A stretch of 64,000 bases of DNA from the NCBI RefSeq assembly GCF_000797465.1, contig NZ_JSWG01000006.1:248001-312000 (forward strand), read 5' to 3'. The notes under the pieces were generated by a model. The model was not told the origin of the DNA, searched no databases, and saw only the letters and a program-made list of their open reading frames with translations. The stretch is from Psychroserpens jangbogonensis (GTDB taxonomy: Bacteria; Bacteroidota; Bacteroidia; Flavobacteriales; Flavobacteriaceae). The translations under genes were made by a program, and so were the position numbers. Shown here one piece after another: positions 46,452 through 55,991 of this stretch. Each line of letters opens with the position of its first letter. Position 1 is the first letter of the stretch.

Positions 46452-47702
46452 ATGAAACGATTAGTAATCTTATTAATAGTTATAACAACGTTTTCAAGTA
46501 GTGCACAACAAAGCATTACGCTAGAAAGTTGTTACAGTTTGGTTGCTCAAAATTATCCATTAGCGAAGCAGTCACAACTTTTGGAAGCACAGAATCAATT
46601 GGATGCTGATGTTATTTCAAGTGCAAAATTGCCACAATTTGATTTGGATGCACAGGCTACTTATCAATCTGATGTGATTGAAGTGCCAATTCCAAGTTCA
46701 ACGATAGAGCCTTTAAACAAAGATCAATATCGTGCTACGTTTTCTGTAAATCAACTTATTTATAATGGTGGACTTACAGATGCGTCGTTACACATGAAAT
46801 CTGCACAGCTTAAAACAAAGCAAAAGCAAGTTGAAGTCAGTTTGTACCAATTAAAACAACGAATCAATCAACTCTATTTCTCTATTTTATTATCTAAAGA
46901 AGCCGATCTATTATTAAAAGCGAAGCAAACACAACTAAACGCTAAACTAAAAGAAGTTAAGTCAGGTATAAAATATGGCGTGATCTTGCCTTCCTCAGAT
47001 AAAATTTTAGAAGCCGAATTATTGAAAATAAGTCAGCAGTTTCAAGAATTGGAAAGCAATAAAATGGCGCTTATTGAAACACTTTCGAGCCTTATTGGTC
47101 AACCATTAGATGCCAGTACTCTTTTTCAAAGCCCTCTTGTCGAACTGCAATTACAAGACGAATTATCCAGACCTGAATTGGATTTATTTCAATTTAAAAA
47201 AGAAGAAATTGAATCTTCCGAAGCTTTGATTTCTAAGCAAAACTCACCCAAATTACTTGGTTTTGCAACTGGTGGTTATGGAAACCCTGGACTTAATATG
47301 CTCGACAATTCGTTTCAAACTTTTTATACTGTAGGTGTTAAATTGAATTGGAATGTTTTTGACTGGAACTCTAGTGAAAATCAACGTAAATCATTAGCAA
47401 TCAATAAAGATCTTGTCGACAATGAAGCTGAAGTTTTTAAGCTGAATACTAATATAGAACTCAACAAAAAGCAAAAAAATATTGAGAAAATGGAAGCCAA
47501 TATAGATTCTGATATTGAGATTATCAATCTTAGGAAAAACGTATTAGAAACTGCAGAATCTCAACTTAAAAATGGTGTCATTACGTCGTCGGCATACATC
47601 ACAGAGCTCACCAATTTATATGAAGATGAAAATAGGCTGGTAAGACACAGAATTGAGATACAACTCGCAAAAGCAAATTACAATGTCATTAAAGGGCAAT
47701 AA
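46452..47702 (+). CDS. TolC-family outer-membrane efflux protein
   Basis: 416 residues with signal peptide (KRLVILLIVITTFSSSAQ). Two long helical repeat halves of the outer-membrane efflux domain, each with Leu/Gln-rich coiled coils (ALISKQ, RLVRHRIEIQLAKANYNVIK). It forms the outer-membrane channel of a tripartite pump with the next gene (membrane fusion protein) and the ABC transporter further on. The start is one base after the tetR stop. E. coli ybh operons lack their own tolC, so this operon is self-contained. Confidence 0.93.
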   Translation: MKRLVILLIVITTFSSSAQQSITLESCYSLVAQNYPLAKQSQLLEAQNQLDADVISSAKLPQFDLDAQATYQSDVIEVPIPSSTIEPLNKDQYRATFSVNQLIYNGGLTDASLHMKSAQLKTKQKQVEVSLYQLKQRINQLYFSILLSKEADLLLKAKQTQLNAKLKEVKSGIKYGVILPSSDKILEAELLKISQQFQELESNKMALIETLSSLIGQPLDASTLFQSPLVELQLQDELSRPELDLFQFKKEEIESSEALISKQNSPKLLGFATGGYGNPGLNMLDNSFQTFYTVGVKLNWNVFDWNSSENQRKSLAINKDLVDNEAEVFKLNTNIELNKKQKNIEKMEANIDSDIEIINLRKNVLETAESQLKNGVITSSAYITELTNLYEDENRLVRHRIEIQLAKANYNVIKGQ

Positions 47703-47712
47703 AAATTTACAA

Positions 47713-48606
47713 ATGAAAACATTCACATATTTATTAGGATTTAGCATTATGGCGACAAGCCTATTATCCTGTAGCGATTCTAACGGAAAAGCTGATGGTT
47801 ATGGCAATTTTGAAGCTACTGAAATAACCATTTCTGCTGAGAATAATGGGAAGCTCATGCAGTTTACTATTAATGAAGGCGACAAGCTGAAAAAAGATCA
47901 ACTTATAGGTTATATAGATACCATTCCATTGGCTTTAAAACGTGAGCAATTGCACGTATCAAAGGCTGTAATTAGTTCAAAATCTAAAGGTGTGTTGTCA
48001 CAGATTAATGTGCTAAATGCCAAATTAAGAACAGCAAACACGAATAAAACTAGGATTGAAAACTTAATCAAAGACAATGCAGGAACACAAAAGCAGTTGG
48101 ATGATGTGCAAGGCGAAATTGATGTTGCAAGACAACAAATCCGAAGTGTTGAAATTCAAAATGCTCCTGTAGTTAATGAACTGAAAAGTATTGATGTTCA
48201 GGTCAAACAAATTGACGATCAAATCCAGAAAAGTAAAATTGTGAATCCGGTAAACGGAACCGTTTTAACCAAATATGCCGAGCCCAACGAAATTACTGCG
48301 TTTAGCAAACCACTTTATAAAATAGCAGATTTAAGCGTCATGCAATTGCGTGTTTATGTTAGTGAAACCCAATTAGCAAATCTAAAAATTGGTCAGGAAG
48401 TTACTGTAAAAATTGATGATGCAGATGCTATGAAATCTTATAAAGGCAACATTAGTTGGATTGCTTCGGAAGCTGAATTCACGCCAAAAATTATTCAGAC
48501 TAAAGAAGAGCGTGTTGCTTTAGTTTATGCTTTAAAAATAGATGTAGAAAATGATGGAAGTTTAAAAATAGGCATGCCTGCAGAAATGTGGATTTCGATT
48601 GAATAA
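47713..48606 (+). CDS. HlyD/YbhG-type membrane fusion lipoprotein
   Basis: 297 residues from the ATG at 47713 (10 bases after the tolC stop; earlier in-frame ATG codons lie inside tolC). Lipoprotein signal with lipobox LLSC. Barrel-sandwich and hairpin: ISAENNGKLMQFTINEGDKL, then a coiled coil and SKIVNPVNGTVLTKYAEPNE, which completes the lipoyl half; a C-terminal beta-barrel ends the protein. It links the ABC-2 permeases to TolC. Position and domain set correspond to YbhG. Anchoring by a lipid instead of a helix is common in Bacteroidota. Confidence 0.92.
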   Translation: MKTFTYLLGFSIMATSLLSCSDSNGKADGYGNFEATEITISAENNGKLMQFTINEGDKLKKDQLIGYIDTIPLALKREQLHVSKAVISSKSKGVLSQINVLNAKLRTANTNKTRIENLIKDNAGTQKQLDDVQGEIDVARQQIRSVEIQNAPVVNELKSIDVQVKQIDDQIQKSKIVNPVNGTVLTKYAEPNEITAFSKPLYKIADLSVMQLRVYVSETQLANLKIGQEVTVKIDDADAMKSYKGNISWIASEAEFTPKIIQTKEERVALVYALKIDVENDGSLKIGMPAEMWISIE

Positions 48607-48666
48607 TTAGTCTTGAGTTTTCAAATTAGATTAAGAATACTATTATAAATAATTAAAATAAAAACA

Positions 48667-49230
48667 ATGAACAAAAAAGTAATTTTATTAGTAAGTATTG
48701 TTGCACTCTTTATGAGTTGCAATCAAACAAAAAAAGAAGAATTTGTTGACATTGCAGAAGTAAAGAATGACCTTGCTTTACTTGCAATTATAAAACCAAA
48801 CGAAGGTTACACCTTAATGAAAAACAATTGTTATGTGTGTCATAATCCTAATACTGCATCACACGACGATATGCTCGCTCCACCTTTTAAAGGCGTAAAA
48901 ATGCATTATACACGTCAGTATGATAATAAAAAAGATTTTGTAGATGCAATGGTAAATTGGGTTCAAAATCCTGAAGAAGATAAGGCGCTAATGTTTGGTG
49001 CAGTGAAACGTTTTAAAGTAATGCCTAAACTAACATTACCTACTAAAGATTTAGAAAAAATTGCCACATATATCTATGATAACGATGTTGATGAGCCAGA
49101 ATGGATGGAAGAGCATATGAAAGAAAAACAGGAAGGAAAAATGGGAAATGGTAAAGGCATAGGAAAGATGAAGAATGAAAAAAAAGGATGTAATCATGAA
49201 GACGGAAAATCTTGCGGTAATGGTTGCTAA
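48667..49230 (+). CDS. Lipoprotein cytochrome c-like protein with His/Lys/Gly-rich tail
   Basis: 187 residues. Lipobox MSC after a short hydrophobic signal. One haem motif NNCYVCHNP (Cys54-Cys57-His58); VMPKL further on may give the distal Met. The C-terminal ~45 residues are Lys/Gly/Met-rich and end with CNHEDGKSCGNGC, which could bind metal. It lies between the membrane fusion protein and the ABC genes, in the same direction, so it belongs to the operon. Its role there is unclear; an electron-carrying or metal-sensing accessory to the exporter is possible (inference). The following gene begins 10 bases later. Confidence 0.82.
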   Translation: MNKKVILLVSIVALFMSCNQTKKEEFVDIAEVKNDLALLAIIKPNEGYTLMKNNCYVCHNPNTASHDDMLAPPFKGVKMHYTRQYDNKKDFVDAMVNWVQNPEEDKALMFGAVKRFKVMPKLTLPTKDLEKIATYIYDNDVDEPEWMEEHMKEKQEGKMGNGKGIGKMKNEKKGCNHEDGKSCGNGC

Positions 49231-49240
49231 AACAAAAATT

Positions 49241-49672
49241 ATGAATAGAAAAACCGTTTTTTCAGTAAGCCTTATGCTACTCTTCTTTGTGAGTTGCAAT
49301 TCGAACAAAAAGGAAGTCATTGATGTGAATTCTATAAAAATTGAAGGCGTATCATTAGATAACACAAAACTGTGGCAAGCAAATTTGGAAACAACAGAAG
49401 GCATCAAAAAAATGCAACGCATGATGAACTCTTTTTCTGAAAAAGAAAATGTAGCGGCTTATGCTTCGCTAAAAGGAGAATTGGAAGCAGAATTTTCAAA
49501 CATTTTTCAAAAATGCACAATGAAAGGTGAAGCTCACAACCAATTACACAATTACTTAAAACCAATGATTGCCCTTTTTGAAGGCTTAGAATCGTCCAAT
49601 TTAAAAACCTGCAAGACAAGTTTTAAAACGATGGAAAACCATTTAGCAGGTTACCTTAACTATTTTGAATAA
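49241..49672 (+). CDS. Small lipoprotein, unknown function
   Basis: 143 residues from the ATG at 49241; a longer in-frame version from 49175 would overlap the cytochrome gene by 56 bases and lose the signal peptide, so it was rejected. Signal with lipobox FFVSC. The mature part is helical (LWQANLETTEGIKKMQRMM; GELEAEFSNIFQKCTMKGEA), with Cys residues near 82 and 113 (mature), a Met-rich look and His pairs. It resembles a heme- or copper-handling four-helix bundle only in general appearance. Operon gene. Confidence 0.75.
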   Translation: MNRKTVFSVSLMLLFFVSCNSNKKEVIDVNSIKIEGVSLDNTKLWQANLETTEGIKKMQRMMNSFSEKENVAAYASLKGELEAEFSNIFQKCTMKGEAHNQLHNYLKPMIALFEGLESSNLKTCKTSFKTMENHLAGYLNYFE

Positions 49673-49673
49673 C

Positions 49674-50075
49674 ATGAATGAGATAGCATCAAATAACAGT
49701 ATTATAAGTCAGAAAATTGCAGCAATACTTGCTTTAACATTAGGTGTAATGTCTGTGTTTGCTGGCTCAAAAGTACTTCTTGATATAGATAACAAGGCGT
49801 ATAATGTGTTGATTTGGTTAGTTACCTACAACGTAATTTTTGGTGCTATTTCAATTATTGCTGCCTTTTATATTTGGAAAAACAGGTCAACAGCGAAATA
49901 CTTAAGCCTATTCATTTTAACTATGCATTTCTCGGTTTTCATGTATTTAAAATTCTTGAGTAGTACTGTTGCTTCAGAAAGCATAAAGGCCATGCTATTT
50001 AGAACAAGTGTTTGGATCTTAATTGTTGTTTTATCACTTGTAATTCCAAAATATTTAAGTAAACAAATAAAATAA
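49674..50075 (+). CDS. Four-helix membrane protein, unknown function
   Basis: 133 residues from the ATG at 49674, one base after the stop of the previous gene (49670-49672). Four hydrophobic spans: ~10-32, 42-63, 70-88, 102-124. No motif recognised; the loops are short. It sits in front of the two ATPase genes and is translated in the same run, so it may be an auxiliary subunit of the exporter or of the cytochrome c module. Name withheld. Confidence 0.75.
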   Translation: MNEIASNNSIISQKIAAILALTLGVMSVFAGSKVLLDIDNKAYNVLIWLVTYNVIFGAISIIAAFYIWKNRSTAKYLSLFILTMHFSVFMYLKFLSSTVASESIKAMLFRTSVWILIVVLSLVIPKYLSKQIK

Positions 50076-50079
50076 ATCA

Positions 50080-50982
50080 GTGAGTATCACTATCCAACAT
50101 ATCAGCAAATCATTTAAAGATGTTGTTGCCTTAAAAGATGTTTCTTTTGAAGTAAAAGAAGGCGAACTCTTTGGGCTAATTGGTCCTGATGGTGCTGGTA
50201 AAACAACTTTGTTTAGAATATTAACCACGCTTTTAATTGCTAATGAAGGCACAGCAACTGTTGCAGGTTTTGATGTTATAAACGACTATAAAAGCATTAG
50301 AAATAGTGTTGGCTATATGCCTGGTAAATTTTCACTATATCAAGACTTAACTATTGAAGAGAATTTGATTTTTTTCGCAACTATATTCGGAACAACTATT
50401 GAAAAAAACTACGATTTAATCAAAGATATTTATATTCAAATTGAGCCTTTTAAAAATCGTCGTGCTGGAAAATTGTCTGGTGGAATGAAACAAAAACTGG
50501 CCTTGTGTTGTGCTTTAATTCACAAACCTAAAGTTCTGTTTTTAGACGAACCTACAACTGGTGTTGACCCAGTTTCGAGAAAAGAGTTTTGGGACATGTT
50601 GAAGCGTTTACAAAAAAAGGGAATTACCATATTAGTATCAACACCATATATGGACGAAGCCGAACTCTGTGACCGAATTGCATTTATCCAAGATGGTAAA
50701 ATCCTAGAAATCGATACACCAGAAGCGATTGTCAAACATTATCCAAAACCAATGTATAATATTCGATCAAACAACATGTACCAATTAATCAATAGTTTAA
50801 AGGCTTACGAACACCAGCACAGTGTGTATCCTTTTGGCGAATTTGTACATTATACAGACAACAGATTAGATTTTAATCCGAAGGAATTAATGCTGTATTT
50901 AGAATCTAAAAACCTATCGGAAATCTCAATACAGATCACACAACCAACCATAGAAGACACCTTTATGGAATTAGCAAAATAA
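50080..50982 (+). CDS. ABC transporter ATPase, first half of a split YbhF
   Basis: 300 residues from a GTG start (50080), four bases after the preceding stop; no ATG fits. Walker A GLIGPDGAGKTTLFRI, signature KLSGGMKQKLAL, Walker B VLFLDEPTTGVDP and switch loop STPYMDEAE are complete. In E. coli YbhF the two ATPase domains are fused; here they are separate proteins joined by an ATGA overlap. The C-terminal ~80 residues (after IQDGKILEIDTPEAIV) form the usual extension of this branch. It powers export by the two permeases that follow. Confidence 0.94.
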   Translation: MSITIQHISKSFKDVVALKDVSFEVKEGELFGLIGPDGAGKTTLFRILTTLLIANEGTATVAGFDVINDYKSIRNSVGYMPGKFSLYQDLTIEENLIFFATIFGTTIEKNYDLIKDIYIQIEPFKNRRAGKLSGGMKQKLALCCALIHKPKVLFLDEPTTGVDPVSRKEFWDMLKRLQKKGITILVSTPYMDEAELCDRIAFIQDGKILEIDTPEAIVKHYPKPMYNIRSNNMYQLINSLKAYEHQHSVYPFGEFVHYTDNRLDFNPKELMLYLESKNLSEISIQITQPTIEDTFMELAK

Positions 50983-51710
50983 TGAGCACAAACAAAGTCA
51001 TACAAGTCGATGGATTAACCAAAATGTTTGGTGATTTTACAGCAGTAAATGCCATTACTTTCGATGTTAAAAAAGGTGAAATATTTGGATTTTTAGGTGC
51101 AAATGGTGCAGGAAAAACGACAGCAATGAAAATGCTTATTGGAATTTCTAATCCAACATCTGGAAAAGCCAATGTCGCAGGTTTTGATGTGTTTACTAAT
51201 GCTGAAGACATCAAGAAAAATATTGGTTATATGAGTCAAAAATTTGCATTGTATGACGATTTAACGGTTAAAGAAAATATCACCTTTTTTGGAGGTATTT
51301 ACGGACTTTCGAGATCTAAAATAAAAGAGAAATCGAATGCTTTGATTGAAGATTTAGGATTAGAAACTGTCGCAAACCAATTGGTTGGATCATTACCATT
51401 GGGTTGGAAACAAAAAATATCGTTTTCTGTGGCATTGCTTCACGATCCAAAAATTGTGTTTCTAGATGAACCAACAGGAGGCGTTGACCCAATTACCAGG
51501 CGTCAGTTTTGGGAAATGATTTACAAAGCAGCCAATCAAGGCACAACGGTTTTTGTAACCACTCACTATATGGATGAAGCAGAATATTGCGATCGTGTTT
51601 CGATTATGGTTAATGGAAAAATAGAAGCTTTAGACACGCCAAAAAATCTAAAAACGCAGTTTAAAGCTGCAAATATGAACGATGTGTTTTTAAAACTAGC
51701 AAGAGGATGA
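50982..51710 (+). CDS. ABC transporter ATPase, second half of a split YbhF
   Basis: 242 residues, ATGA-overlapping the previous ATPase. Walker A GFLGANGAGKTTAMKML and Walker B IVFLDEPTGGVDP are intact, but the signature reads GSLPLGWKQKISF instead of LSGGQ. The LPLGW form is characteristic of the C-terminal domain of YbhF/RbbA-like proteins, so the two genes together reproduce one YbhF. This suggests an asymmetric dimer with one regular and one weak site. The permease gene starts four bases before its stop. Confidence 0.93.
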   Translation: MSTNKVIQVDGLTKMFGDFTAVNAITFDVKKGEIFGFLGANGAGKTTAMKMLIGISNPTSGKANVAGFDVFTNAEDIKKNIGYMSQKFALYDDLTVKENITFFGGIYGLSRSKIKEKSNALIEDLGLETVANQLVGSLPLGWKQKISFSVALLHDPKIVFLDEPTGGVDPITRRQFWEMIYKAANQGTTVFVTTHYMDEAEYCDRVSIMVNGKIEALDTPKNLKTQFKAANMNDVFLKLARG

Positions 51711-52813
51711 ACCGATTTATAGGCTTCATAAAAAAAGAATTCTACCATATCTTTAGAGATAGACGTTCGTTGTTTATTCTCTTCGGAATGCCGATTGCAC
51801 AAATACTACTGTTTGGCTTCGCGATTACTAATGAAATCAATAATGTTGACATTGCCATTTTTGACCATTCTAAAGATGCGACCACAAAGGAAATCATTAA
51901 TAAAATATCGGCTTCAAAATATTTCAGTATCAAACAAATGGTAACTCATGAAGCAGATATTGCTTCGGTATTTGAAAAAGGACATGTCAAGGCAGTTTTA
52001 AATTTTGAAAAAGACTTCAGTAAAAACCTCATAAAAGATCATAAAGCAACGGTTCAGATTATTACAGATGCTACAGATCCAAATACGGCAAATACGATAA
52101 GCAATTACGTTAATGCAATTCTTCAGCAGTATCAAAAAGAATTAAACAAGGATATTACAATCGCTTATCAAATAGTTCCAGAAACACGAATGGTTTATAA
52201 TCCTGAATTAAAAAGCGTGTTTATGTTTGTTCCTGGTGTTATGACGATTATTCTCATGTTGGTTTCTGCCATGATGACTTCCATTTCTATAACTAGAGAA
52301 AAGGAATTGGGAACTATGGAAATCCTCCTAGTGTCACCACTAAAACCAATTCAAGTGATTATAGGAAAAGTGTTTCCTTATATTTTTCTATCCATCATCA
52401 ACGCTATAGTAATCGTTGTCTTGAGCATTTTCATTTTTAACATGCCAGTTCAAGGTAGCATGCTTTTACTGGCTTTAGAGAGCGTTCTGTTTATTATAAG
52501 TGCATTGGCTTTAGGTATTCTAATTTCAACCATTTCAGCAACGCAACAAACTGCAATGATGATTTCGTTAATGGGATTAATGCTTCCAGTGATTCTATTG
52601 TCTGGGTTTATTTTTCCTATTTCAAGCATGCCTTTACCACTTCAACTAATTAGTAACATCATTCCTGCAAAATGGTTTATCATCATTATAAAAGGAATTA
52701 TGCTCAAAGGTGTTGGCATCGAATTTATATGGAAGGAAACCTTAATTTTAGTGGGAATGACTGTGTTTTTTATAGCATTGAGTGTGAGGAAATATAAAAT
52801 TAGACTGGAGTAA
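51707..52813 (+). CDS. ABC-2 permease (YbhS/YhhJ type)
   Basis: 368 residues. One N-terminal helix (LFILFGMPIAQILLFGFAIT), a large periplasmic domain (~45-170) and five C-terminal helices with the family signature TREKELGTMEILLVSPLKPI before the second helix group. Works with the paralogous next gene as a heterodimeric membrane part. Start overlaps the ATPase stop (ATGA). Exports an unknown substrate, drug- or lipid-like. Confidence 0.94.
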   Translation: MNRFIGFIKKEFYHIFRDRRSLFILFGMPIAQILLFGFAITNEINNVDIAIFDHSKDATTKEIINKISASKYFSIKQMVTHEADIASVFEKGHVKAVLNFEKDFSKNLIKDHKATVQIITDATDPNTANTISNYVNAILQQYQKELNKDITIAYQIVPETRMVYNPELKSVFMFVPGVMTIILMLVSAMMTSISITREKELGTMEILLVSPLKPIQVIIGKVFPYIFLSIINAIVIVVLSIFIFNMPVQGSMLLLALESVLFIISALALGILISTISATQQTAMMISLMGLMLPVILLSGFIFPISSMPLPLQLISNIIPAKWFIIIIKGIMLKGVGIEFIWKETLILVGMTVFFIALSVRKYKIRLE

Positions 52814-53934
52814 TGAAAACAATTCTATACATCATACAAAAAGAGTTCAAGCAAATCTTTAGAAATAAAGGCATGCTTCCTATCATTTTTGTGTTGCCCA
52901 TCATCCAACTGGTCATACTTTCTAATGCTGCTACATTTGAAGTTCAGCATATCAAATTTGGTTATATTGATCACGATCATACATCAACATCAAGAGCATT
53001 GGTAGAACGTTTTAATGCGTCTACCTATTTTGATGTTTTAACAGATTTCCCTTCGGAAGCTCTAGCAAATTCAGCAATGTTGAAAGGAGACGTGGATGTG
53101 ATTGTAGAAATCCCACATTATTTTGAACGTGATTTACAAAAAGAAAAACGCACCAATGTAGGTGTTACTATCAATGCCATTGATGGTGCAGCTGCTGGTG
53201 TAGAAAATGTATATCTCACACAGATTGTACAACGGTTTAATCAACAGGTGAAAGTTAATTTATTACAAGCGTCAGACCTACAGGTACAACCAATACAAAT
53301 TGAAACGATTCCGCTGTTTTGGTATAACGAGACCTTGAATTATAAAACCTTTATGGTACCTGGGATTTTAGTGTTGTTGGTGACTATGATCACTTTGTTC
53401 TTGTCAGGAATGAATATTGTGCGAGAAAAAGAGATAGGCACTTTAGAACAAATTAATGTGACACCAATTAAAAAAAGCCAGTTTATCATTGGGAAACTCT
53501 TCCCTTTTTGGGTGATTGGAATGGGATTGTTAACTATTGGATTAATCTTAGCACGAGTCGTCTTTAATGTGCCAATGGTTGGGAGTTTGGTATTGATGTA
53601 CTTCTATACCTCTATTTATATTTTAGTGGTTTTAGGCATTGGTTTATTTATCTCCAATTTTACAGAAACACAGCAACAAGCCATGTTTATAGCTTGGTTT
53701 TTTATGGTGATTTTTATTTTAATGAGTGGTTTATTTACACCTATTGAAAGCATGCCAAAATGGGCTCAACTGCTCACCGAGTTTAATCCCATAAAGTACT
53801 TTGTAGAAGTCATGCGTATGGTGATGCTTAAGGGTTCTAGTTTTATGGATATTTTGCCGCAACTCCTTAAAACACTGCTGTATGCTGTAGTTATGAATGG
53901 CTTGGCGGTTTGGAGTTATAAGAAGACGACGTAG
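52813..53934 (+). CDS. ABC-2 permease (YbhR type)
   Basis: 373 residues with the same architecture as its neighbour: helix 1 (MLPIIFVLPIIQLVILSNAA), periplasmic domain, then VREKEIGTLEQINVTPIKKS and five helices. It shares an A with the preceding stop (TAATG). Last gene of the operon; a terminator follows at 54017-54050. The set TetR, TolC, membrane fusion, two ATPases and two permeases is a complete tripartite exporter. Confidence 0.94.
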   Translation: MKTILYIIQKEFKQIFRNKGMLPIIFVLPIIQLVILSNAATFEVQHIKFGYIDHDHTSTSRALVERFNASTYFDVLTDFPSEALANSAMLKGDVDVIVEIPHYFERDLQKEKRTNVGVTINAIDGAAAGVENVYLTQIVQRFNQQVKVNLLQASDLQVQPIQIETIPLFWYNETLNYKTFMVPGILVLLVTMITLFLSGMNIVREKEIGTLEQINVTPIKKSQFIIGKLFPFWVIGMGLLTIGLILARVVFNVPMVGSLVLMYFYTSIYILVVLGIGLFISNFTETQQQAMFIAWFFMVIFILMSGLFTPIESMPKWAQLLTEFNPIKYFVEVMRMVMLKGSSFMDILPQLLKTLLYAVVMNGLAVWSYKKTT

Positions 53935-54016
53935 TAGCATTTCTAGTGTACTCCTATCAACACATATTAATTACAATGCCTATCTAATTCCACAACAACC
54001 CTAAAGTATTAAAACG

Positions 54017-54050
54017 AAAAAAGCCCATCATAACTGATGGGCTTTTAAAA
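54017..54050. terminator. Bidirectional terminator between the export operon and cspA
   Basis: AAAAGCCCATCA pairs with TGATGGGCTTTT over the loop TAAC, a perfect 12-bp stem with A and T runs on each side. Serves both convergent transcripts. Confidence 0.88.
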
Positions 54051-54066
54051 AACTTGAAGTATATAT

Positions 54067-54258
54067 TTAGATAACTTTTACGTTTACTGCATTTAATCCT
54101 TTGTTTCCTTCTTCAAGGTCAAATTCAACTTGGTCGCCTTCGCGAATCTCGTCAACTAATCCTGAAATGTGTACAAAGTGATCTTTGTCAACTCCTTCTT
54201 CTGTGATAAAACCAAATCCTTTGGCATCATTGAAAAATTTTACTGTTCCTTTACTCAT
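54067..54258 (-). CDS. Cold-shock-domain protein (CspA family)
   Basis: 63 residues, the size of a single cold-shock domain. RNP1 KGFGFITEE and RNP2 HFVHISGL are both present, and the start MSKGTVKFFNDAKGFGF is nearly invariant in the family. Binds single-stranded RNA and DNA; it may act as an RNA chaperone at low temperature or in stress. Short 5' leader of about 29 bases after a TATCTTTG -7 box (54294-54301), so no long thermosensitive leader like that of E. coli cspA is evident. Confidence 0.95.
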   Translation of the reverse strand: MSKGTVKFFNDAKGFGFITEEGVDKDHFVHISGLVDEIREGDQVEFDLEEGNKGLNAVNVKVI

Positions 54259-54293
54259 AATAATATTATATTTAATAATTAATAACTAGTGTT

Positions 54294-54301
54294 CAAAGAT
54301 A
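54294..54301 (-). promoter_or_regulatory. -7 box of the cold-shock gene
   Basis: Minus strand TATCTTTG, an exact TAnnTTTG match 36 bases before the ATG. A TTGG lies about 24 bases upstream as a loose -33. Confidence 0.5.
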
Positions 54302-54321
54302 GTGCCAAAAAAGAATATACA

Positions 54322-55884
54322 CTACCAATCGATAGGAAAATAATCTTTCAAGAACTTACCACACCAATGTTTACCTGTATTTATCCCGTCAATTAAAGGA
54401 TCCATTACTCGTGCTGCACCATCTACAATATCTAATGGTGGCTGAAAGTCATGAACGGCAACTTTCTTTTTAGATAAAGCTGCAGGATCTTCATCTGTAA
54501 CCCAACCTGTATCTACCGCATTCATATAAATACCAGACTTTGCAAACGTAGATGCAGATGTATGTGTCAACATATTTAAGGCTGCTTTAGCCATATTGGT
54601 ATGTGGATGTCGATCTTCTTTTTTAAATCTATGGAACTTCCCTTCCATTGCTGTAACATTAATGATGTGTTTTTTGCCTGTGTTTTCTTTCATCATGACA
54701 TTCGACAAACGATTACACAATACAAAAGGCGCTACAGCATTGACCAACTGTACTTCTACCATTTCGGTCGTTTCAATTTCTCCTAGTTTTAAACGCCAGC
54801 TATTGGTTTTTCGTAAATCTACTTGTTGTAAATCGGCATCTAATTCGCCTTCTGGAAAGACTTCTGCTGCTTGTAATGAATTGTCAAAACTATATGGAAT
54901 TTGTGATAACTCTGCTGAATTACGCAAGCCAATTCCTGGTTCTGGTCCATGCCATGTGACTGGCAACACATTGTTTTTACTTGTTTTTGAAGGACCAACA
55001 CTTAAGCTTGATAATTCTTCTAAACAGCTTTCGTGGTCTTTCAATAAAGTTTGTGCCAATTTTGGCAATTGGTTGATGGGTAATTTTTCATTAGCCATCA
55101 AATGAAAATAAAAGCCTGAAGGTCGTCTTACTGTTTGTGCTGCATTGTTGATTAGAATATCTAACCGGTCGTATTTTTGTTCTATATAATTGCAGAAAAT
55201 TTCTACACTTGGGATGTGTCGTAAATCTAATCCGTGAATATGTAAACGGTCATTCCAATCGTTATAATCTTCTTCTTTAGAAAATCGGATTGCAGAATCT
55301 GCAGGAAAACGTGTGGTTGCTACAACAGTAGCACCAGAACGCAATAACATTAATGTAATATGATACCCGATTTTTAATCTAGAGCCTGTTATTACAGCCA
55401 CCTGACCTTTTAAATCTGTAGTTTGAAAACGTTTTGCATAATTTAAATCGCCACAGTCGGTACACATGGTATCATAAAAATGATGCAGTTTGGTATATAC
55501 TGTTTTACAGACATAGCAATTTCTCGGTGATTCTAATTCTAAAGTGTCTTTAGGAATTGACGCTTCACCCAATAATTTTGGAGCTACAAATAATGCAGCC
55601 TCACGAGCAGAACGAATGCCTGTTGTTTTTCTGGCGTGCTTATCTCTAGCAATCATTTTACGCTTTGCAGCTTTCTTCGCGTCTTTTCTACGACGCTGAA
55701 ACTCATCACGATTGGGTCGAGTTAATGCTCCAGCAGCTTTAAAAACAGCTACACGTTGCGCTTCTGGTAAATCGAAAATTTGATTGGTATCTGAAACTAA
55801 TTGTTCTAATACCGAAATGCATTTATCGATGTCTTCGGAAGTGATTATTTTAGTAGTGTCTGGTTTATCTTGAGAATCAGGCAT
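54322..55884 (-). CDS. SDR-like protein with zinc ribbon and basic N-terminus, catalytic Tyr missing
   Basis: 520 residues. N-terminal ~120 residues are basic ([20 protein letters not shown]), then a zinc ribbon formed by Cys123-Cys126 and Cys141-Cys144, then a Rossmann-fold SDR domain from ~160 ([24 protein letters not shown]). The usual YxxxK site is replaced: Lys433 is present in [11 protein letters not shown], but the residue at the Tyr position is Thr429. An insertion of about 80 residues sits between the Rossmann halves. The ribbon and basic region suggest RNA or DNA binding and a non-enzymatic or unusual role. Signal peptide absent. Confidence 0.82.
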   Translation of the reverse strand: MPDSQDKPDTTKIITSEDIDKCISVLEQLVSDTNQIFDLPEAQRVAVFKAAGALTRPNRDEFQRRRKDAKKAAKRKMIARDKHARKTTGIRSAREAALFVAPKLLGEASIPKDTLELESPRNCYVCKTVYTKLHHFYDTMCTDCGDLNYAKRFQTTDLKGQVAVITGSRLKIGYHITLMLLRSGATVVATTRFPADSAIRFSKEEDYNDWNDRLHIHGLDLRHIPSVEIFCNYIEQKYDRLDILINNAAQTVRRPSGFYFHLMANEKLPINQLPKLAQTLLKDHESCLEELSSLSVGPSKTSKNNVLPVTWHGPEPGIGLRNSAELSQIPYSFDNSLQAAEVFPEGELDADLQQVDLRKTNSWRLKLGEIETTEMVEVQLVNAVAPFVLCNRLSNVMMKENTGKKHIINVTAMEGKFHRFKKEDRHPHTNMAKAALNMLTHTSASTFAKSGIYMNAVDTGWVTDEDPAALSKKKVAVHDFQPPLDIVDGAARVMDPLIDGINTGKHWCGKFLKDYFPIDW

Positions 55885-55991
55885 ATTTCTATAAGCGTTA
55901 TATCGCGTACGTGTTTGATATAAAAAATAATTTCGGCTAAGATAACTATACTGTTCTCTAGAATTGGTGAAATTGATGGATTAATAATATT

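Noticed and set aside
49175-49240. Longer start of the small lipoprotein gene
   Set aside because: It would overlap the cytochrome gene by 56 bases and bury the lipoprotein signal.
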